DNA from: Verrucolacustris sp044348085 | Lineage (GTDB): Bacteria > Verrucomicrobiota > Verrucomicrobiia > Methylacidiphilales > Verrucolacustridaceae | Direction of reading: 5' to 3' | Length of the DNA: 64,000 nucleotides | Assembly: GCA_044348085.1 (NCBI GenBank) | Contig: JBIKTM010000002.1 | Coordinates: 81,233-145,232 of the forward strand | Shown here: piece after piece, positions 42,608-51,249 of the stretch | Layout: the number at the start of each line of letters is the position of its first letter | How positions within the stretch are numbered: the stretch's first letter is position 1 | Notes under the pieces: model-generated | Told to the model about the DNA's origin: nothing | Seen by the model: the letters and a program-made list of their open reading frames with translations, nothing else | Databases searched by the model: none | Made by a program: the position numbers and the translations under genes

Positions 42608-42674
42608 TGCGCCGGCGGATAGATCAAAAGTAGGTCGCCTCAACCGGCGGACCAGGGATGGTCCGCCCTACCAG
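42585..42674. repeat. Symmetric REP pair after RAYT 2
   Basis: CTGGTAGGGCG (42585-42595) and its exact inverse CGCCCTACCAG (42664-42674) bound two perfect 9-base stems: GGCGCATCA-tcct-TGATGCGCC (42592-42613) and GGCGGACCA-ggga-TGGTCCGCC (42646-42667). The element overlaps the last codons of the RAYT. This is a textbook REP doublet for a RAYT, with stem sequences unlike those of RAYT 1. Confidence 0.82.
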
Positions 42675-42678
42675 CCAA

Positions 42679-42712
42679 TAAAAACCCCCGATGGGGTTGC
42701 CACCGGGGGTTT
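42679..42712 (-). terminator. Rho-independent terminator after glnA
   Basis: On the minus strand a perfect 9-base stem (AAACCCCCG/CGGGGGTTT, 42682-42690 with 42704-42712, 13-base loop) is followed by a T-rich run (TTTTATTG). It lies 27 bases after the glnA stop and closes the nitrogen operon. Confidence 0.8.
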
Positions 42713-42738
42713 CGTCCGACTTTCGTCGTCCAAACTTT

Positions 42739-44172
42739 TTAGACGTCGTAGTACATGAAGAATTCATACGGATGAGGACGCAGACGTAGCGCGTCATAGT
42801 CCTTCACTCGCATTTCGACAATCGTATCCACCATATCCTTGGTGAAGACGTCTCCCTTGAGCAGGAACTCGTGATCCTTCTCGAGGGCCTGTGCCGCGCC
42901 GAGAAGTGAATCGGGAGCGCTAGGCACCTTCGCGAGCTCCTTGGGCGGGAGCTCATAGAGGTTCTTGTCCAGCGGATCGCCAGGATGAATCTTGTTTTGA
43001 ATGCCATCCAAGCCCGCCAACATCTGCGCCGCACAGGCGAGATAAGGATTGGCTGCGGGATCCGGAGTACGGAACTCGATTCGCACAGCTTTCGGATTCG
43101 ACGAGTAGGTCGGAATCCTGATCGCCGCGCTACGATTTCTCGCGCTGTAGGCAAAGTTAACTGGTGCTTCGTACCCTGGAACCAGCCGCTTGAAGCTGTT
43201 GGTTGTCGGATTGGTGATCGCAGTCAATGCCCGTGCGTGCTTGATGATCCCACCGATGTAGTAGAGAGCGAGTTCGCTCAAGTTGGCATAGCCCTTTCCT
43301 GCAAAGAGGGGCTTGCCGTCTTTCCAGATGCTTTGGTGGCAGTGCATCCCCGAGCCGTTATCCCCGAAGAGAGGTTTCGGCATGAAAGTGGCGGTCTTGC
43401 CGTGGCGCCGAGCGACATTGCGAACCACATACTTGTAGAGGTTCATCTTGTCGCCCGTGCGAACAAGCGTGTCGAAACGGATGTCGATTTCTGCTTGGCC
43501 AGCGGTCGCCACTTCGTGGTGTTGCCGCTCGATCTGCACACCGAGATCTTCCAGCATGAGAGTAATCTCATTGCGGATATCCTGCTGTGTGTCGGCCGGA
43601 GGAACCGGGAAGTATCCCTCTTTGTGACGGATCTTGTACCCAGTATTCGGCATTTCTTCGCGGCCGCTGTTGAAGATGCCCTCGGAGGAATCTACTTGGT
43701 AGAAAGCTCCGCGAGATGAGGAGTCATAGCGGACATCGTCAAAGATGAAGAATTCGGCTTCTGGTCCGAAGAAGGCGGTGTCTCCAATCTTAGTGCTCTG
43801 CAGATATTTTTCCGCACGAATCGCGATGCTGCGAGGATCCCGCTCATAGGTTTGCATGGTGATCGGATCGATCACGGTACAAACGAGACTGAGTGTCGGT
43901 TCCGCATTGAACGGATCGATCATGGCCGTTGCTGGATCCGGCAGGACCAACATGTCGGATGAGTTGATCGACTTCCAACCGCGGATGGAGGAGCCGTCGA
44001 AGCCCAACCCTTCCTTGAAAGTCGACTCCTCAAGTTCCGCCAGAGTCGTCGTGAAGTGCTGCCAGGTTCCGGGGATATCACAGAATTTGTAGTCCACGAG
44101 GCGGCAGTTGTTCGCCTTGGCAAAGGCCAAGACTTCTTTGCCCGATTTTGCGTTTAGATGTTTTTCACTCAT
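42739..44172 (-). CDS. glnA: Glutamine synthetase type I
   Basis: A 477-residue GS-I: VDYKFCDIPGTWQHF, GLGFDGSSIRGWKSI, FGPEAEFFIFDDVRYD, GSGMHCHQSIWKDGKPLF, and NRSAAIRIPTYSSNPKAVRIEFR in the ATP and glutamate site. The Tyr of KNLYELPPKELAKVP matches the residue adenylylated in E. coli GlnA, so control by an adenylyltransferase is possible (inference; no glnE seen here). It condenses ammonium and glutamate with ATP in a dodecamer. It follows the two PII genes and amtB on the same strand, and a terminator follows. Confidence 0.97.
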   Translation of the reverse strand: MSEKHLNAKSGKEVLAFAKANNCRLVDYKFCDIPGTWQHFTTTLAELEESTFKEGLGFDGSSIRGWKSINSSDMLVLPDPATAMIDPFNAEPTLSLVCTVIDPITMQTYERDPRSIAIRAEKYLQSTKIGDTAFFGPEAEFFIFDDVRYDSSSRGAFYQVDSSEGIFNSGREEMPNTGYKIRHKEGYFPVPPADTQQDIRNEITLMLEDLGVQIERQHHEVATAGQAEIDIRFDTLVRTGDKMNLYKYVVRNVARRHGKTATFMPKPLFGDNGSGMHCHQSIWKDGKPLFAGKGYANLSELALYYIGGIIKHARALTAITNPTTNSFKRLVPGYEAPVNFAYSARNRSAAIRIPTYSSNPKAVRIEFRTPDPAANPYLACAAQMLAGLDGIQNKIHPGDPLDKNLYELPPKELAKVPSAPDSLLGAAQALEKDHEFLLKGDVFTKDMVDTIVEMRVKDYDALRLRPHPYEFFMYYDV

Positions 44173-44218
44173 TGTTTTTACTCCTTTATTGGTTGGTCGA
44201 GGTTTGCCTTAGGGCAAC

Positions 44219-44563
44219 TCAGACCGCCTTTTCTCCCTTATCCTCCGTGCGGATGCGGATCACCTCATCCAACGGGAGGACAAAAATTTTACCATCCCCA
44301 ATTTTGCCCGTCTTTGCGGCTTTCAGAATCGCCGTTATTGCTTTTTGAACGGAAGCCTCAGGCAGGACGATCTCCAGCTTTACCTTTGGAAGGAAGTCCA
44401 CGGTGTATTCGCTCCCGCGGTAAATTTCAGTATGCCCTTTCTGGCGGCCGAACCCTTTGACTTCGGTGGCTGTCATTCCCTCGATCCCAGCCTCGGTCAG
44501 AGCTTCCTTTACCTCTTCAAGCTTGAAGGGCTTGATAATCGCTTCGATTTTTTTCAGTGCCAT
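44219..44563 (-). CDS. glnK: PII nitrogen regulatory protein, copy 2
   Basis: A 114-residue PII trimer subunit: MALKKIEAIIKPFKLEEVKEA, the T-loop GRQKGHTEIYRGSEYTVDFL with Tyr53 (equivalent to the uridylylated Tyr51 of E. coli GlnB), and TGKIGDGKIFVLPLDEVIRI in the C-loop. About 100 of 114 positions equal the other copy at 44667, pointing to a tandem duplication. It senses ATP/ADP and 2-oxoglutarate and should control AmtB and nitrogen enzymes. Whether this copy or the other plays the GlnK role cannot be decided from sequence. Confidence 0.93.
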   Translation of the reverse strand: MALKKIEAIIKPFKLEEVKEALTEAGIEGMTATEVKGFGRQKGHTEIYRGSEYTVDFLPKVKLEIVLPEASVQKAITAILKAAKTGKIGDGKIFVLPLDEVIRIRTEDKGEKAV

Positions 44564-44595
44564 AATTTACAGTTCTTTCTTGGTTATCCCAACGT

Positions 44596-44645
44596 GAGGC
44601 AAGCCCACGGGGGAAGGATTGTCATACCTCCCCACCGTGGGCCTC
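44596..44645. promoter_or_regulatory. Intercistronic hairpin between the PII genes
   Basis: GAGGC-aa-GCCCACGG pairs with CCGTGGGC-CTC across an approximately 20-base spacer. No T-run follows on the minus strand, so it is not a normal terminator. It may act in mRNA processing, protection or partial attenuation between the two PII genes. Confidence 0.45.
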
Positions 44646-44666
44646 GTCACGCCCGAAATCGATCCG

Positions 44667-45011
44667 TTAGATCGCTTTCGCGCCCTTGTCCTCGGTGCGG
44701 ATGCGGATTGCCTCATCCACAGGAAGAACAAAGATCTTTCCGTCGCCGATTTTGCCGGTCTTGGCTGCCTTAATGATGGCGGCCGAGGCTTTTTCGACCG
44801 AGGCGGAGTCGAGAATGATCTCGAGCTTCACCTTGGGTAGAAAGTCCACCGTATATTCGCTCCCGCGATAGATTTCGGTGTGGCCCTTTTGGCGGCCAAA
44901 CCCTTTTACCTCGGTTACGGTCATCCCCTCGACGCCGGCTTCATGAAGGGCTTCCTTCACTTCCTCCAGCTTGAAGGGTTTGATAATTGCTTCGATTTTT
45001 TTCAGAGCCAT
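44667..45011 (-). CDS. glnK: PII nitrogen regulatory protein, copy 1
   Basis: A 114-residue PII protein directly downstream of amtB, the normal place for GlnK. It has the same motifs as copy 2: MALKKIEAIIKPFKLEEV, T-loop YRGSEYTVDFLPK with the modifiable Tyr53, and GKIGDGKIFVLPVDEAIRI. Differences from copy 2 cluster at residues 23-32 and 67-80, between the T-loop and the B-loop. It should bind and block AmtB when nitrogen is sufficient. Confidence 0.93.
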   Translation of the reverse strand: MALKKIEAIIKPFKLEEVKEALHEAGVEGMTVTEVKGFGRQKGHTEIYRGSEYTVDFLPKVKLEIILDSASVEKASAAIIKAAKTGKIGDGKIFVLPVDEAIRIRTEDKGAKAI

Positions 45012-45044
45012 AAGAGTTGCCTTCTTTCTGGGGTAAACCCCGGA

Positions 45045-46514
45045 TTAGTAGATGTAGCCCTTTTCTTCGTGATCGCTGACGTCGAGTCCTTCCCTTTCCG
45101 CTTCCGCGGCAGGTCGCAATCCCATCAACGACTTGATGACGAATGCAATCACGGTCGTTCCGACAATGGAAAGAACCAACGTCAAAGCGATCGCCTTGCA
45201 CTGCTCAGCCACTAGGGTTTTGCCAACAATCTCTTTCAGATTCAGGTTGAGGTTTGCGTTCACGTCGGCCGTTGCGAGAACACCAGTCAAGAATGCGCCT
45301 AGAGTTCCCCCCACAGCGTGTACCCCGAAGGTGTCGAGTGCATCATCGTAACCGAACCATCTTTTCACACGTGTGCAGAAGAACCAGGGAACCAGCCCCG
45401 CGGCTACTCCGATGATGATCGATCCGGAGGCATCGATGAAGCCGGTAGCGGGAGTCACCACGACCAGACCTGCGACGGCCCCCGAGCAGAAGCCGAGAAC
45501 ACTCGCCTTCCCCTTGTCGAAATATTCTGCCACCGCCCAGACGAACGCGGCCACGCCGGTCGCCAAAGTGGTGGTCATGAACGCATTCGCGGCCACGCCG
45601 TCCGCCGCCACGGCCGATCCTGCGTTAAATCCGTACCAACCGACCCAGAGCATTCCGGTGCCGACCATACAAAGCACCATGCTGTGCGGGGGCATCGGCT
45701 CTTTGCCGAATCCCAGGCGTTTGCCGAGGATCATGCAGAGAATCAGAGCTGACCATCCGGACGACATGTGAACCACGGTTCCACCTGCAAAGTCGATGGC
45801 TTTGATCGCTGCGCCAGCGTTCCAAACTCCGTTCATCAAACCGTTGACTCCCCAAACCATATGAGCGAGGGGGAAGTAAACGATGAACATCCACGCACCG
45901 ACAAACAGAAGGAGCGCGGAGAATTTAATTCTCTCTGCAATCGCCCCGATGATCAGTGCGGGAGTGATGATGGCGAACATCATCTGATACATGCTGAAAA
46001 CATTTTGCGAGACCCAGTAGGCGTAATCTGTGTTCGGAGCTGATGTCACTCCCTTCAAAAAGGAGAACTCCAGCCCGCCGAGGATCGGGCTGTTAAAGCC
46101 TTTTCCAAAAACCAGACTGTAGCCTACCGCCCACCAAAGGATGGTGACCAACCCGGTGATTCCCAAGCATTGGGCCAAGATGGAGAGGACATTTTTCGAA
46201 CGAACAAGTCCGCCGTAAAAAAGCGCCAATCCAGGAAGGGTCATGAACAGCACGAGGGCGGCCGAGGTCATCAACCAAGCGTTATGCCCGGGCCCCGCCA
46301 CACCTACTGAAGCTGTAGTCAGCCCTTCAGGAATGTTTCCTTTTTCGTCTTTGAGTGGAGCGGCGGGATCTCCGTTTCCGAGATAGGCTTCGAGACCAGC
46401 CACCCTTTGCTCCAAGGTCGGCGCTGGGGCGTCCGCACGGACTCCGGCCAGCGACATCCAGAATACCGACAGCACCACTAACGGGCGCCATCCCAACACG
46501 TTTTGTATCGTCAT
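45045..46514 (-). CDS. amtB: Ammonium transporter
   Basis: Amt family, 489 residues: a signal-like start (VLSVFWMSLAGVRADAPA), then AWLMTSAALVLFMTLPGLALFYGGLVRSKN, WWAVGYSLVFG, DFAGGTVVHMSSGWSALIL, WVGWYGFNAGSAVAADG, and DTFGVHAVGGTLGAFLTG with the pore His. It forms trimers in the inner membrane for ammonium uptake. ATG at 46514 has AAGGAGA about 9 bases upstream; an in-frame ATG at 46553 lies before that signal and is less likely. The PII genes and glnA follow as one operon. The upstream 296 bases to tsf contain no gene. Confidence 0.95.
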   Translation of the reverse strand: MTIQNVLGWRPLVVLSVFWMSLAGVRADAPAPTLEQRVAGLEAYLGNGDPAAPLKDEKGNIPEGLTTASVGVAGPGHNAWLMTSAALVLFMTLPGLALFYGGLVRSKNVLSILAQCLGITGLVTILWWAVGYSLVFGKGFNSPILGGLEFSFLKGVTSAPNTDYAYWVSQNVFSMYQMMFAIITPALIIGAIAERIKFSALLLFVGAWMFIVYFPLAHMVWGVNGLMNGVWNAGAAIKAIDFAGGTVVHMSSGWSALILCMILGKRLGFGKEPMPPHSMVLCMVGTGMLWVGWYGFNAGSAVAADGVAANAFMTTTLATGVAAFVWAVAEYFDKGKASVLGFCSGAVAGLVVVTPATGFIDASGSIIIGVAAGLVPWFFCTRVKRWFGYDDALDTFGVHAVGGTLGAFLTGVLATADVNANLNLNLKEIVGKTLVAEQCKAIALTLVLSIVGTTVIAFVIKSLMGLRPAAEAEREGLDVSDHEEKGYIY

Positions 46515-46810
46515 ACTTCCATCTCCTTTTTTGGTCTGGTTTCTATCGCCCATCAGGCGGACCTCTGAAGCAGACTCCCTCCAAGAGATCAGGTCTTTAG
46601 AAGCAGATGGCGTGCCAAGTTTTCTAAGGTTTTTTATTTCCCTTTAGCCATTAATTAATAAGGACTTGCAGATGATAGGCTCGTGCACTCTTCCCCTAAT
46701 CTAGACTAATTATGGCTGTTTTTAGCCGTGGGGAGTTTTGCCGACAAAGTTTGCTTTATCCGTGGCCGCCCTTTGGGAGATCTCCCCCGCCCGGCGTAGG
46801 GAGAGAGGAA

Positions 46811-47443
46811 TCAGCTTCCCGATTCCTCTGTTTTCGTTTCCGCCCCTTCGCCCACTGCGAATCGGGTAAAGCGGCGAACCACGATGTTTTCGCCCAGTTC
46901 CCCAATTTTGGAGGAGATGATGTCCTTCATCGTCAGATTGGCGTCCTTTACGAAAGCCTGCTCCATCAAACAAACGGTGCTGTAGTATTTTTCCACTTTG
47001 CCTGCGACGATTTTCTCAACGACGGCCTCGGGCTTGCCCTTGATCTGGGCCGCTGCCACTTCCCTCTCGTCCTTTAAAGCCTTTTCGGGAACTTCTTCTC
47101 GGCTCACATAAATCGGACTGGCGGCCGCGATTTGAAGGGTGATGTCTTTGACCAGTTCGCGGAAGTGCTCATTCTTGGCAACGAAATCCGTCTCACAATT
47201 GACCTCAACCAGTACCCCTACTTTTCCACCCAAGTGGATGTAGGAAGCGATGACGCCCTCCCGAGTTTCCCGGCCGGCTTTTTTCCCTGCAGCCAGGTTA
47301 AACTTTTTACGGAGAATTTTTTCTGCCTCCTCTGGATTTCCGTTCGCCTCGGTTAGGGCTTTTTTACAATCCATCATCCCTGCGTGGGTACGGTCGCGCA
47401 GATCTTTTACAATTTTGGGATCAATCGTTGCAGCAGTAGTCAT
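46811..47443 (-). CDS. tsf: Elongation factor Ts
   Basis: A 210-residue EF-Ts: the N-terminal UBA-like KDLRDRTHAGMMDCKKALTEA, then AAGKKAGRETREGVIASYIH, GVLVEVNCETDFVAKNEHF and a core ending NIVVRRFTRFAVGEG. This is the short form with one core half, as in many bacteria other than E. coli. It recycles EF-Tu-GDP. It lies 24 bases after rpsB on the same strand, the universal rpsB-tsf arrangement. Confidence 0.96.
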   Translation of the reverse strand: MTTAATIDPKIVKDLRDRTHAGMMDCKKALTEANGNPEEAEKILRKKFNLAAGKKAGRETREGVIASYIHLGGKVGVLVEVNCETDFVAKNEHFRELVKDITLQIAAASPIYVSREEVPEKALKDEREVAAAQIKGKPEAVVEKIVAGKVEKYYSTVCLMEQAFVKDANLTMKDIISSKIGELGENIVVRRFTRFAVGEGAETKTEESGS

Positions 47444-47467
47444 GGGGTAAATCCTTTCAAGACGCTC

Positions 47468-48268
47468 TTAGGCAGTGAGAGCGGCTTCCTTGCCTTTTGA
47501 GGTGCGCTCTTTTTTCTTTTTGTCGCTCTTTTCACCCTGTTCAGCCTTTTCCGACTTCTCGGATACTGGGTGCGCAGGTCCACGCCGACGACCCTCCTCA
47601 ATGGCATCTGCCATCGGTTCCATCACAGCACGGATGGAACGAATGGCGTCATCATTACAGGGAACAGCGATGTCAGCATCGTCAGGATCGGCATTGGTAT
47701 CGGCAAGCGCGATGACGGGGATCCGCAAGCGACGCGCTTCCTTAACCGCAATTTCCTCCCTGGGCATATCGACCACAATCATTGCGGCAGGAATTTTATC
47801 CATTTCCAAAATTCCTGCGAGATTTCGGCCCAGCTTGGCTTTCTCCCGGCGCAGTGCGGCTGACTCTTTCTTGGGCAGAAGATCCATCGCGCCCGATGTT
47901 TCTTTGCTCTCGATACTTTTTAGTTTGCCCACACTACGACGAATCGTTGCCAGGTTGGTCAAGGTCCCGCCCAACCAGCGACCCGTGACGTAGTGTGACT
48001 TGGTTCGCTCGGCCAACTCTTTGACGACCTCTTGGGCTGGCTTTTTTGTCCCCACGAACAGGATGTGACCACCCTTGGCTGCAGCTTCACGCAGAAAGTC
48101 GGCGGCTTTTCGAACCTGCTCGGCCGTGCGAGAGAGATCGATGATATAGATTCCATTGCGTGGGCCGAAGATGAACTCTTTCATCTTGGGATTCCACTTA
48201 TCGGTGCGATGTCCAAAGTGAACCCCTGCTTCAAGCAGTCGTTTCACTTCTGATTCTGTTGCGAGCAT
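47468..48268 (-). CDS. rpsB: 30S ribosomal protein S2
   Basis: A 266-residue S2: LLEAGVHFGHRTDKWNPKMKE, IFGPRNGIYIIDLSRT, GHILFVGTKKPAQEVVKELA, YVTGRWLGGTLTNLATIRRS and RIPVIALADTNADPDDADIAVPCNDD. The last 35 or so residues are a Lys/Glu/Ser-rich tail (SEKSEKAEQGEKSDKKKK) beyond the E. coli-type core, a frequent lineage feature. It is the first gene of the rpsB-tsf pair. Confidence 0.97.
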   Translation of the reverse strand: MLATESEVKRLLEAGVHFGHRTDKWNPKMKEFIFGPRNGIYIIDLSRTAEQVRKAADFLREAAAKGGHILFVGTKKPAQEVVKELAERTKSHYVTGRWLGGTLTNLATIRRSVGKLKSIESKETSGAMDLLPKKESAALRREKAKLGRNLAGILEMDKIPAAMIVVDMPREEIAVKEARRLRIPVIALADTNADPDDADIAVPCNDDAIRSIRAVMEPMADAIEEGRRRGPAHPVSEKSEKAEQGEKSDKKKKERTSKGKEAALTA

Positions 48269-48579
48269 AGTCTTATTTCCTGTCCGTATATGACCCCGAC
48301 TTGTCGGAGCTTCCCTTTCTAGGGAATAGGGTTTCAGTTTCGTTGTCCGCGATAGCGAACGTTGAATCCGGGCTTGGAGATAACTTTCAAAAAGAAAATT
48401 AGATCAAAGCTTTTTAAACATAGAGATTTCTAGCGCGAAGCCAAGCCTCGCGTTGCCGTGGTTCGAGCCCCAGGTGCAGGCGTGGCTCCAAGTTTAAGGC
48501 CACGTATATGGGTAACTCCCGAGATTATTTTTACATAAAATCATTGACATAGTATTTTAAGTTGTTAAAGACGATATAG
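48269..48579. other. Intergenic control region between rpsB and a divergent secreted-protein gene
   Basis: No gene is seen in 311 bases. For rpsB (minus strand) a weak promoter candidate is TTGATC (48407-48402), 18 bases, TTATCT (48383-48378). A short stem CCGAC/GTCGG lies at 48296-48307 in the rpsB leader. Toward the plus-strand gene, TTGACA occurs at 48544-48549, but no well-spaced -10 follows. Confidence 0.4.
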
Positions 48580-49341
48580 ATGCGAGCAATTTTACCTGTT
48601 TATGCTGCTCTTGTGGTCGCGTTATCTCTATCACAAGCTATTGCGGTAGAGTCAGTTAAGTCGGATGCTTCAAAGAAAAAGGCGCCTGAGTTGGCCCCCT
48701 CTGTTTCTTATCCCGTAAAGCGTAATATTGTTACGACCTACTTTTGGATTGGCCAGGGAGGAACTAGCATAAGTTCCACGCAAAACATCATGAGTGCATG
48801 GGATCAGTTTTGGAAAAAGAACTTCGGTGGTATTGATGCTCCAGAGGACAGGAAAGACGCCAAAAAGTTTCGTGAGGCCAGCCTTCCAGAAAAATTCGCC
48901 CCGACGTTAAACCCTTTTTACGTTGCCCTTCCCTTTAACGACATCGCTTTTCCGAAGAAGTCTCGAGAATACGTCCCGTGGTGGAGCGAGGCGGACTTTC
49001 AAAAGGATCGACTAGAGTCCCAGTGCAAGGGCCGGTGGGTCATGATCAAATTTCATAACAAGGTGTGTTTTGCACAGTGGGAAGACGTCGGCCCCCTTCG
49101 CTACGATCACGCGGAGTACGTCTTCGGCGAAGAGCGTCCGACCCGTTACTCGCGAGCGGGTTTGGATGTTTCCCCCGCTGTCAGGGATTACCTAGGGCTT
49201 AGCGGACTGGATAAAACGGACTGGAAGTTCGTTGAGGATGATCAGGTGCCTTATGGCCCTTGGATTGAGTACGGCGAGCAGGCCATTCTTTACAGCGCTA
49301 TTAAGAGTCAGACCGCGAAAAAGATCCGTAAAAGTCTCTAA
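48580..49341 (+). CDS. Secreted RlpA-like (double-psi beta-barrel-like) protein
   Basis: A 253-residue protein with a signal peptide (MRAILPVYAALVVALSLSQAIA). The middle has YFWIGQGGTSISST, FYVALPFNDIAFP, SQCKGRWVMIKFHNKVCFAQWEDVGP, DHAEYVFG and AGLDVSPAVRDYLGLSGLDK with TDWKFVED. The late part echoes the RlpA/DPBB pattern W-x-D-x-GP...DVSPA...LGL. Two cysteines near residues 148 and 163 may form a disulfide. It is probably periplasmic and could bind peptidoglycan or glycans. I do not recognise a named family with certainty. Confidence 0.75.
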   Translation: MRAILPVYAALVVALSLSQAIAVESVKSDASKKKAPELAPSVSYPVKRNIVTTYFWIGQGGTSISSTQNIMSAWDQFWKKNFGGIDAPEDRKDAKKFREASLPEKFAPTLNPFYVALPFNDIAFPKKSREYVPWWSEADFQKDRLESQCKGRWVMIKFHNKVCFAQWEDVGPLRYDHAEYVFGEERPTRYSRAGLDVSPAVRDYLGLSGLDKTDWKFVEDDQVPYGPWIEYGEQAILYSAIKSQTAKKIRKSL

Positions 49342-49348
49342 TTCCCCT

Positions 49349-49369
49349 CGGGCAGAGCCTTCTTGCCCG
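49349..49369. terminator. Hairpin between convergent genes (possible terminator)
   Basis: CGGGCA pairs with TGCCCG across a 9-base loop, in the 32 bases between the RlpA-like gene and the convergent mnmG end. On the plus strand CCCCCTATTTT follows, a weak T-tract. Plausible but modest. Confidence 0.4.
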
Positions 49370-49373
49370 CCCC

Positions 49374-51239
49374 CTATTTTCTCATCGCCCACACTGCCAG
49401 GGCGGAGATATCCGATGGATTCACTCCTGAAATTCTCGCTGCCTGACCGAAGGTTCTCGGCCTAACTTCCTTTAACTTCGCACGGGCTTCTTTTTTCAAA
49501 CCCACCACACTCTCGTAATCGAAGTTCTCGGGAATATTTTTTCCCTCCATCTCTTTCAAGGTCGCAATCCGATCGATATCGCGGGCGACGTAGCCCGAAT
49601 ATTTCACATCTGCTTCAACTGCCTCCGCAATCTCCCCAGGCATGCGTTGAAACTCCTCGGGTAGGTTGTTCCATGATATCTCGGGTCGACGCAGCCAATC
49701 CTCCAAAGTCTTACCCTCTCGCCGAGATGCGGTTAACCGGGCGCGGCATGAATCGATTTGGGCCCTTCTCTCTTTCGTTCGACGAACCCGCTCGGCAGAG
49801 GCCAACCCCAACTCCCCTGCCCTTTCGGTCAGTCGCAAATCGGCATTATCTTGGCGGAGAAGGAGGCGATACTCTGCGCGAGAGGTGAACATTCGATAGG
49901 GCTCTCGAGTTCCCTTTGTGACTAAATCGTCGACCATCACTCCTATATATGACTCGTGGCGACCAAGCCTCCACGGCTCCGCCCCGCGTGACGCCAAGGC
50001 CGCGTTAACTCCCGCCAAAATCCCCTGCCCCGCCGCCTCCTCGTAGCCAGAGGTTCCATTCAGCTGCCCCGCAAAGTAAAGCCCTCGGACCAATTTCGTT
50101 TCCAAGCTTGGCCAGAGCTGAGTTGGCGGACAGAAATCGTATTCAACGGCATATCCCGGCCTCAAAAACTCAGCCGCCCCGAGGCCTGGAATCGAGTGAA
50201 TCATCTCTACCTGAACATCAAATGGAAGACTCGTTGAGCATCCGTTCACGTAGAACTCGTTTGTATGCCTTCCCTCGGGCTCTAAAAATATCTGATGCCT
50301 CTCCTTGTCTGGAAACTTAACAATCTTATCCTCTATAGATGGGCAGTATCTTGGCCCAACTCCTTGAATGACACCGCAATATAAAGGAGATCTAGACAGG
50401 TTTTTGCGTATTATCTGGGCCGTTATATCGCTCGTATAGGTAATCCAGCATGGAATTTGTTCCACGTGGAACAGGCCGTCTTTCCAGTGGTTGAGGCTGA
50501 AAGTGTGATCCTCCCGGTGATCGATCGAGTCGACCATGAAGCTGAAGTTTGGTGGCGGGTTGTCGCCATTCTGTGGCTCAAGTTTTGAGAAATCGATGCT
50601 CCGCTTATTTAGCCTTGGAGGGGTGCCTGTTTTTAGTCTCTCGACCTGGAATCCCAGCTTTCTGAGCTCATCTGAAAACCCGCTTGAGCCATCGCCCATT
50701 CTGCCGCCGGCAACGTTCCGATCTCCAACATGCATTAAAGCCTTTAAGAATGTTCCTGTAGTCAAAACGATTTTCTTTGCGTTAAGGCGAACCCCTAGGT
50801 TGGTAACAACGGCCCTGACCTCGCCATCTTCGACGATTAGCTGGGCAATCTGACCCTGCTTAAGGTCCAGGTGGGGCTGATTTTCAAGAGCGAACTTCAT
50901 TCTGAACTGATAGGCTTTCTTGTCGCACTGCGCTCGGGGGCCTCTTACGCTTGGCCCCTTGCTTGAATTTAACATTCGCATCTGAATTGCTGTGGCATCG
51001 GTATTGATGCCCATTTCACCACCGAGCGCATCGATTTCGCGAACGATGTGGCCCTTTGCCAGACCGCCGATGGCTGGGTTACAACTCATCTGGCCGACGG
51101 TGTCGAGATTCATCGTCAGAAGAAGGGTTTCACATCCCATTCGAGCGGACGCGAGAGCTGCCTCTATCCCAGCATGGCCAGCCCCAATCACGATTACATC
51201 GTAATTCTTGGGGAAGACAAAATAGGATGAGGAGCCCAT
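49374..51239 (-). CDS. mnmG: tRNA uridine-5-carboxymethylaminomethyl modification enzyme
   Basis: A 621-residue MnmG (GidA): the FAD-binding YDVIVIGAGHAGIEAALASA, SCNPAIGGLAKGHIVREIDA, TGTFLKALMHVGD, FFRLKTGTPPRL-like wording (ERLKTGTPPRLNKRSIDF) and TSRAEYRLLLRQDNADLRLT. With MnmE (not in the window) it forms the cmnm5 group at wobble U34 of tRNAs. Length and end are normal. Confidence 0.97.
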   Translation of the reverse strand: MGSSSYFVFPKNYDVIVIGAGHAGIEAALASARMGCETLLLTMNLDTVGQMSCNPAIGGLAKGHIVREIDALGGEMGINTDATAIQMRMLNSSKGPSVRGPRAQCDKKAYQFRMKFALENQPHLDLKQGQIAQLIVEDGEVRAVVTNLGVRLNAKKIVLTTGTFLKALMHVGDRNVAGGRMGDGSSGFSDELRKLGFQVERLKTGTPPRLNKRSIDFSKLEPQNGDNPPPNFSFMVDSIDHREDHTFSLNHWKDGLFHVEQIPCWITYTSDITAQIIRKNLSRSPLYCGVIQGVGPRYCPSIEDKIVKFPDKERHQIFLEPEGRHTNEFYVNGCSTSLPFDVQVEMIHSIPGLGAAEFLRPGYAVEYDFCPPTQLWPSLETKLVRGLYFAGQLNGTSGYEEAAGQGILAGVNAALASRGAEPWRLGRHESYIGVMVDDLVTKGTREPYRMFTSRAEYRLLLRQDNADLRLTERAGELGLASAERVRRTKERRAQIDSCRARLTASRREGKTLEDWLRRPEISWNNLPEEFQRMPGEIAEAVEADVKYSGYVARDIDRIATLKEMEGKNIPENFDYESVVGLKKEARAKLKEVRPRTFGQAARISGVNPSDISALAVWAMRK

Positions 51240-51249
51240 AAAAGGTTTG

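Noticed and set aside
42985..43719. A 244-codon plus-strand frame
   Set aside because: It lies entirely within glnA on the opposite strand, a typical shadow of a strongly coding gene, with no family motif.
48440..48500. A tRNA-like GGTTCGAGCCCC in the rpsB upstream gap
   Set aside because: There is no acceptor stem, D-arm or anticodon arm that closes a cloverleaf.
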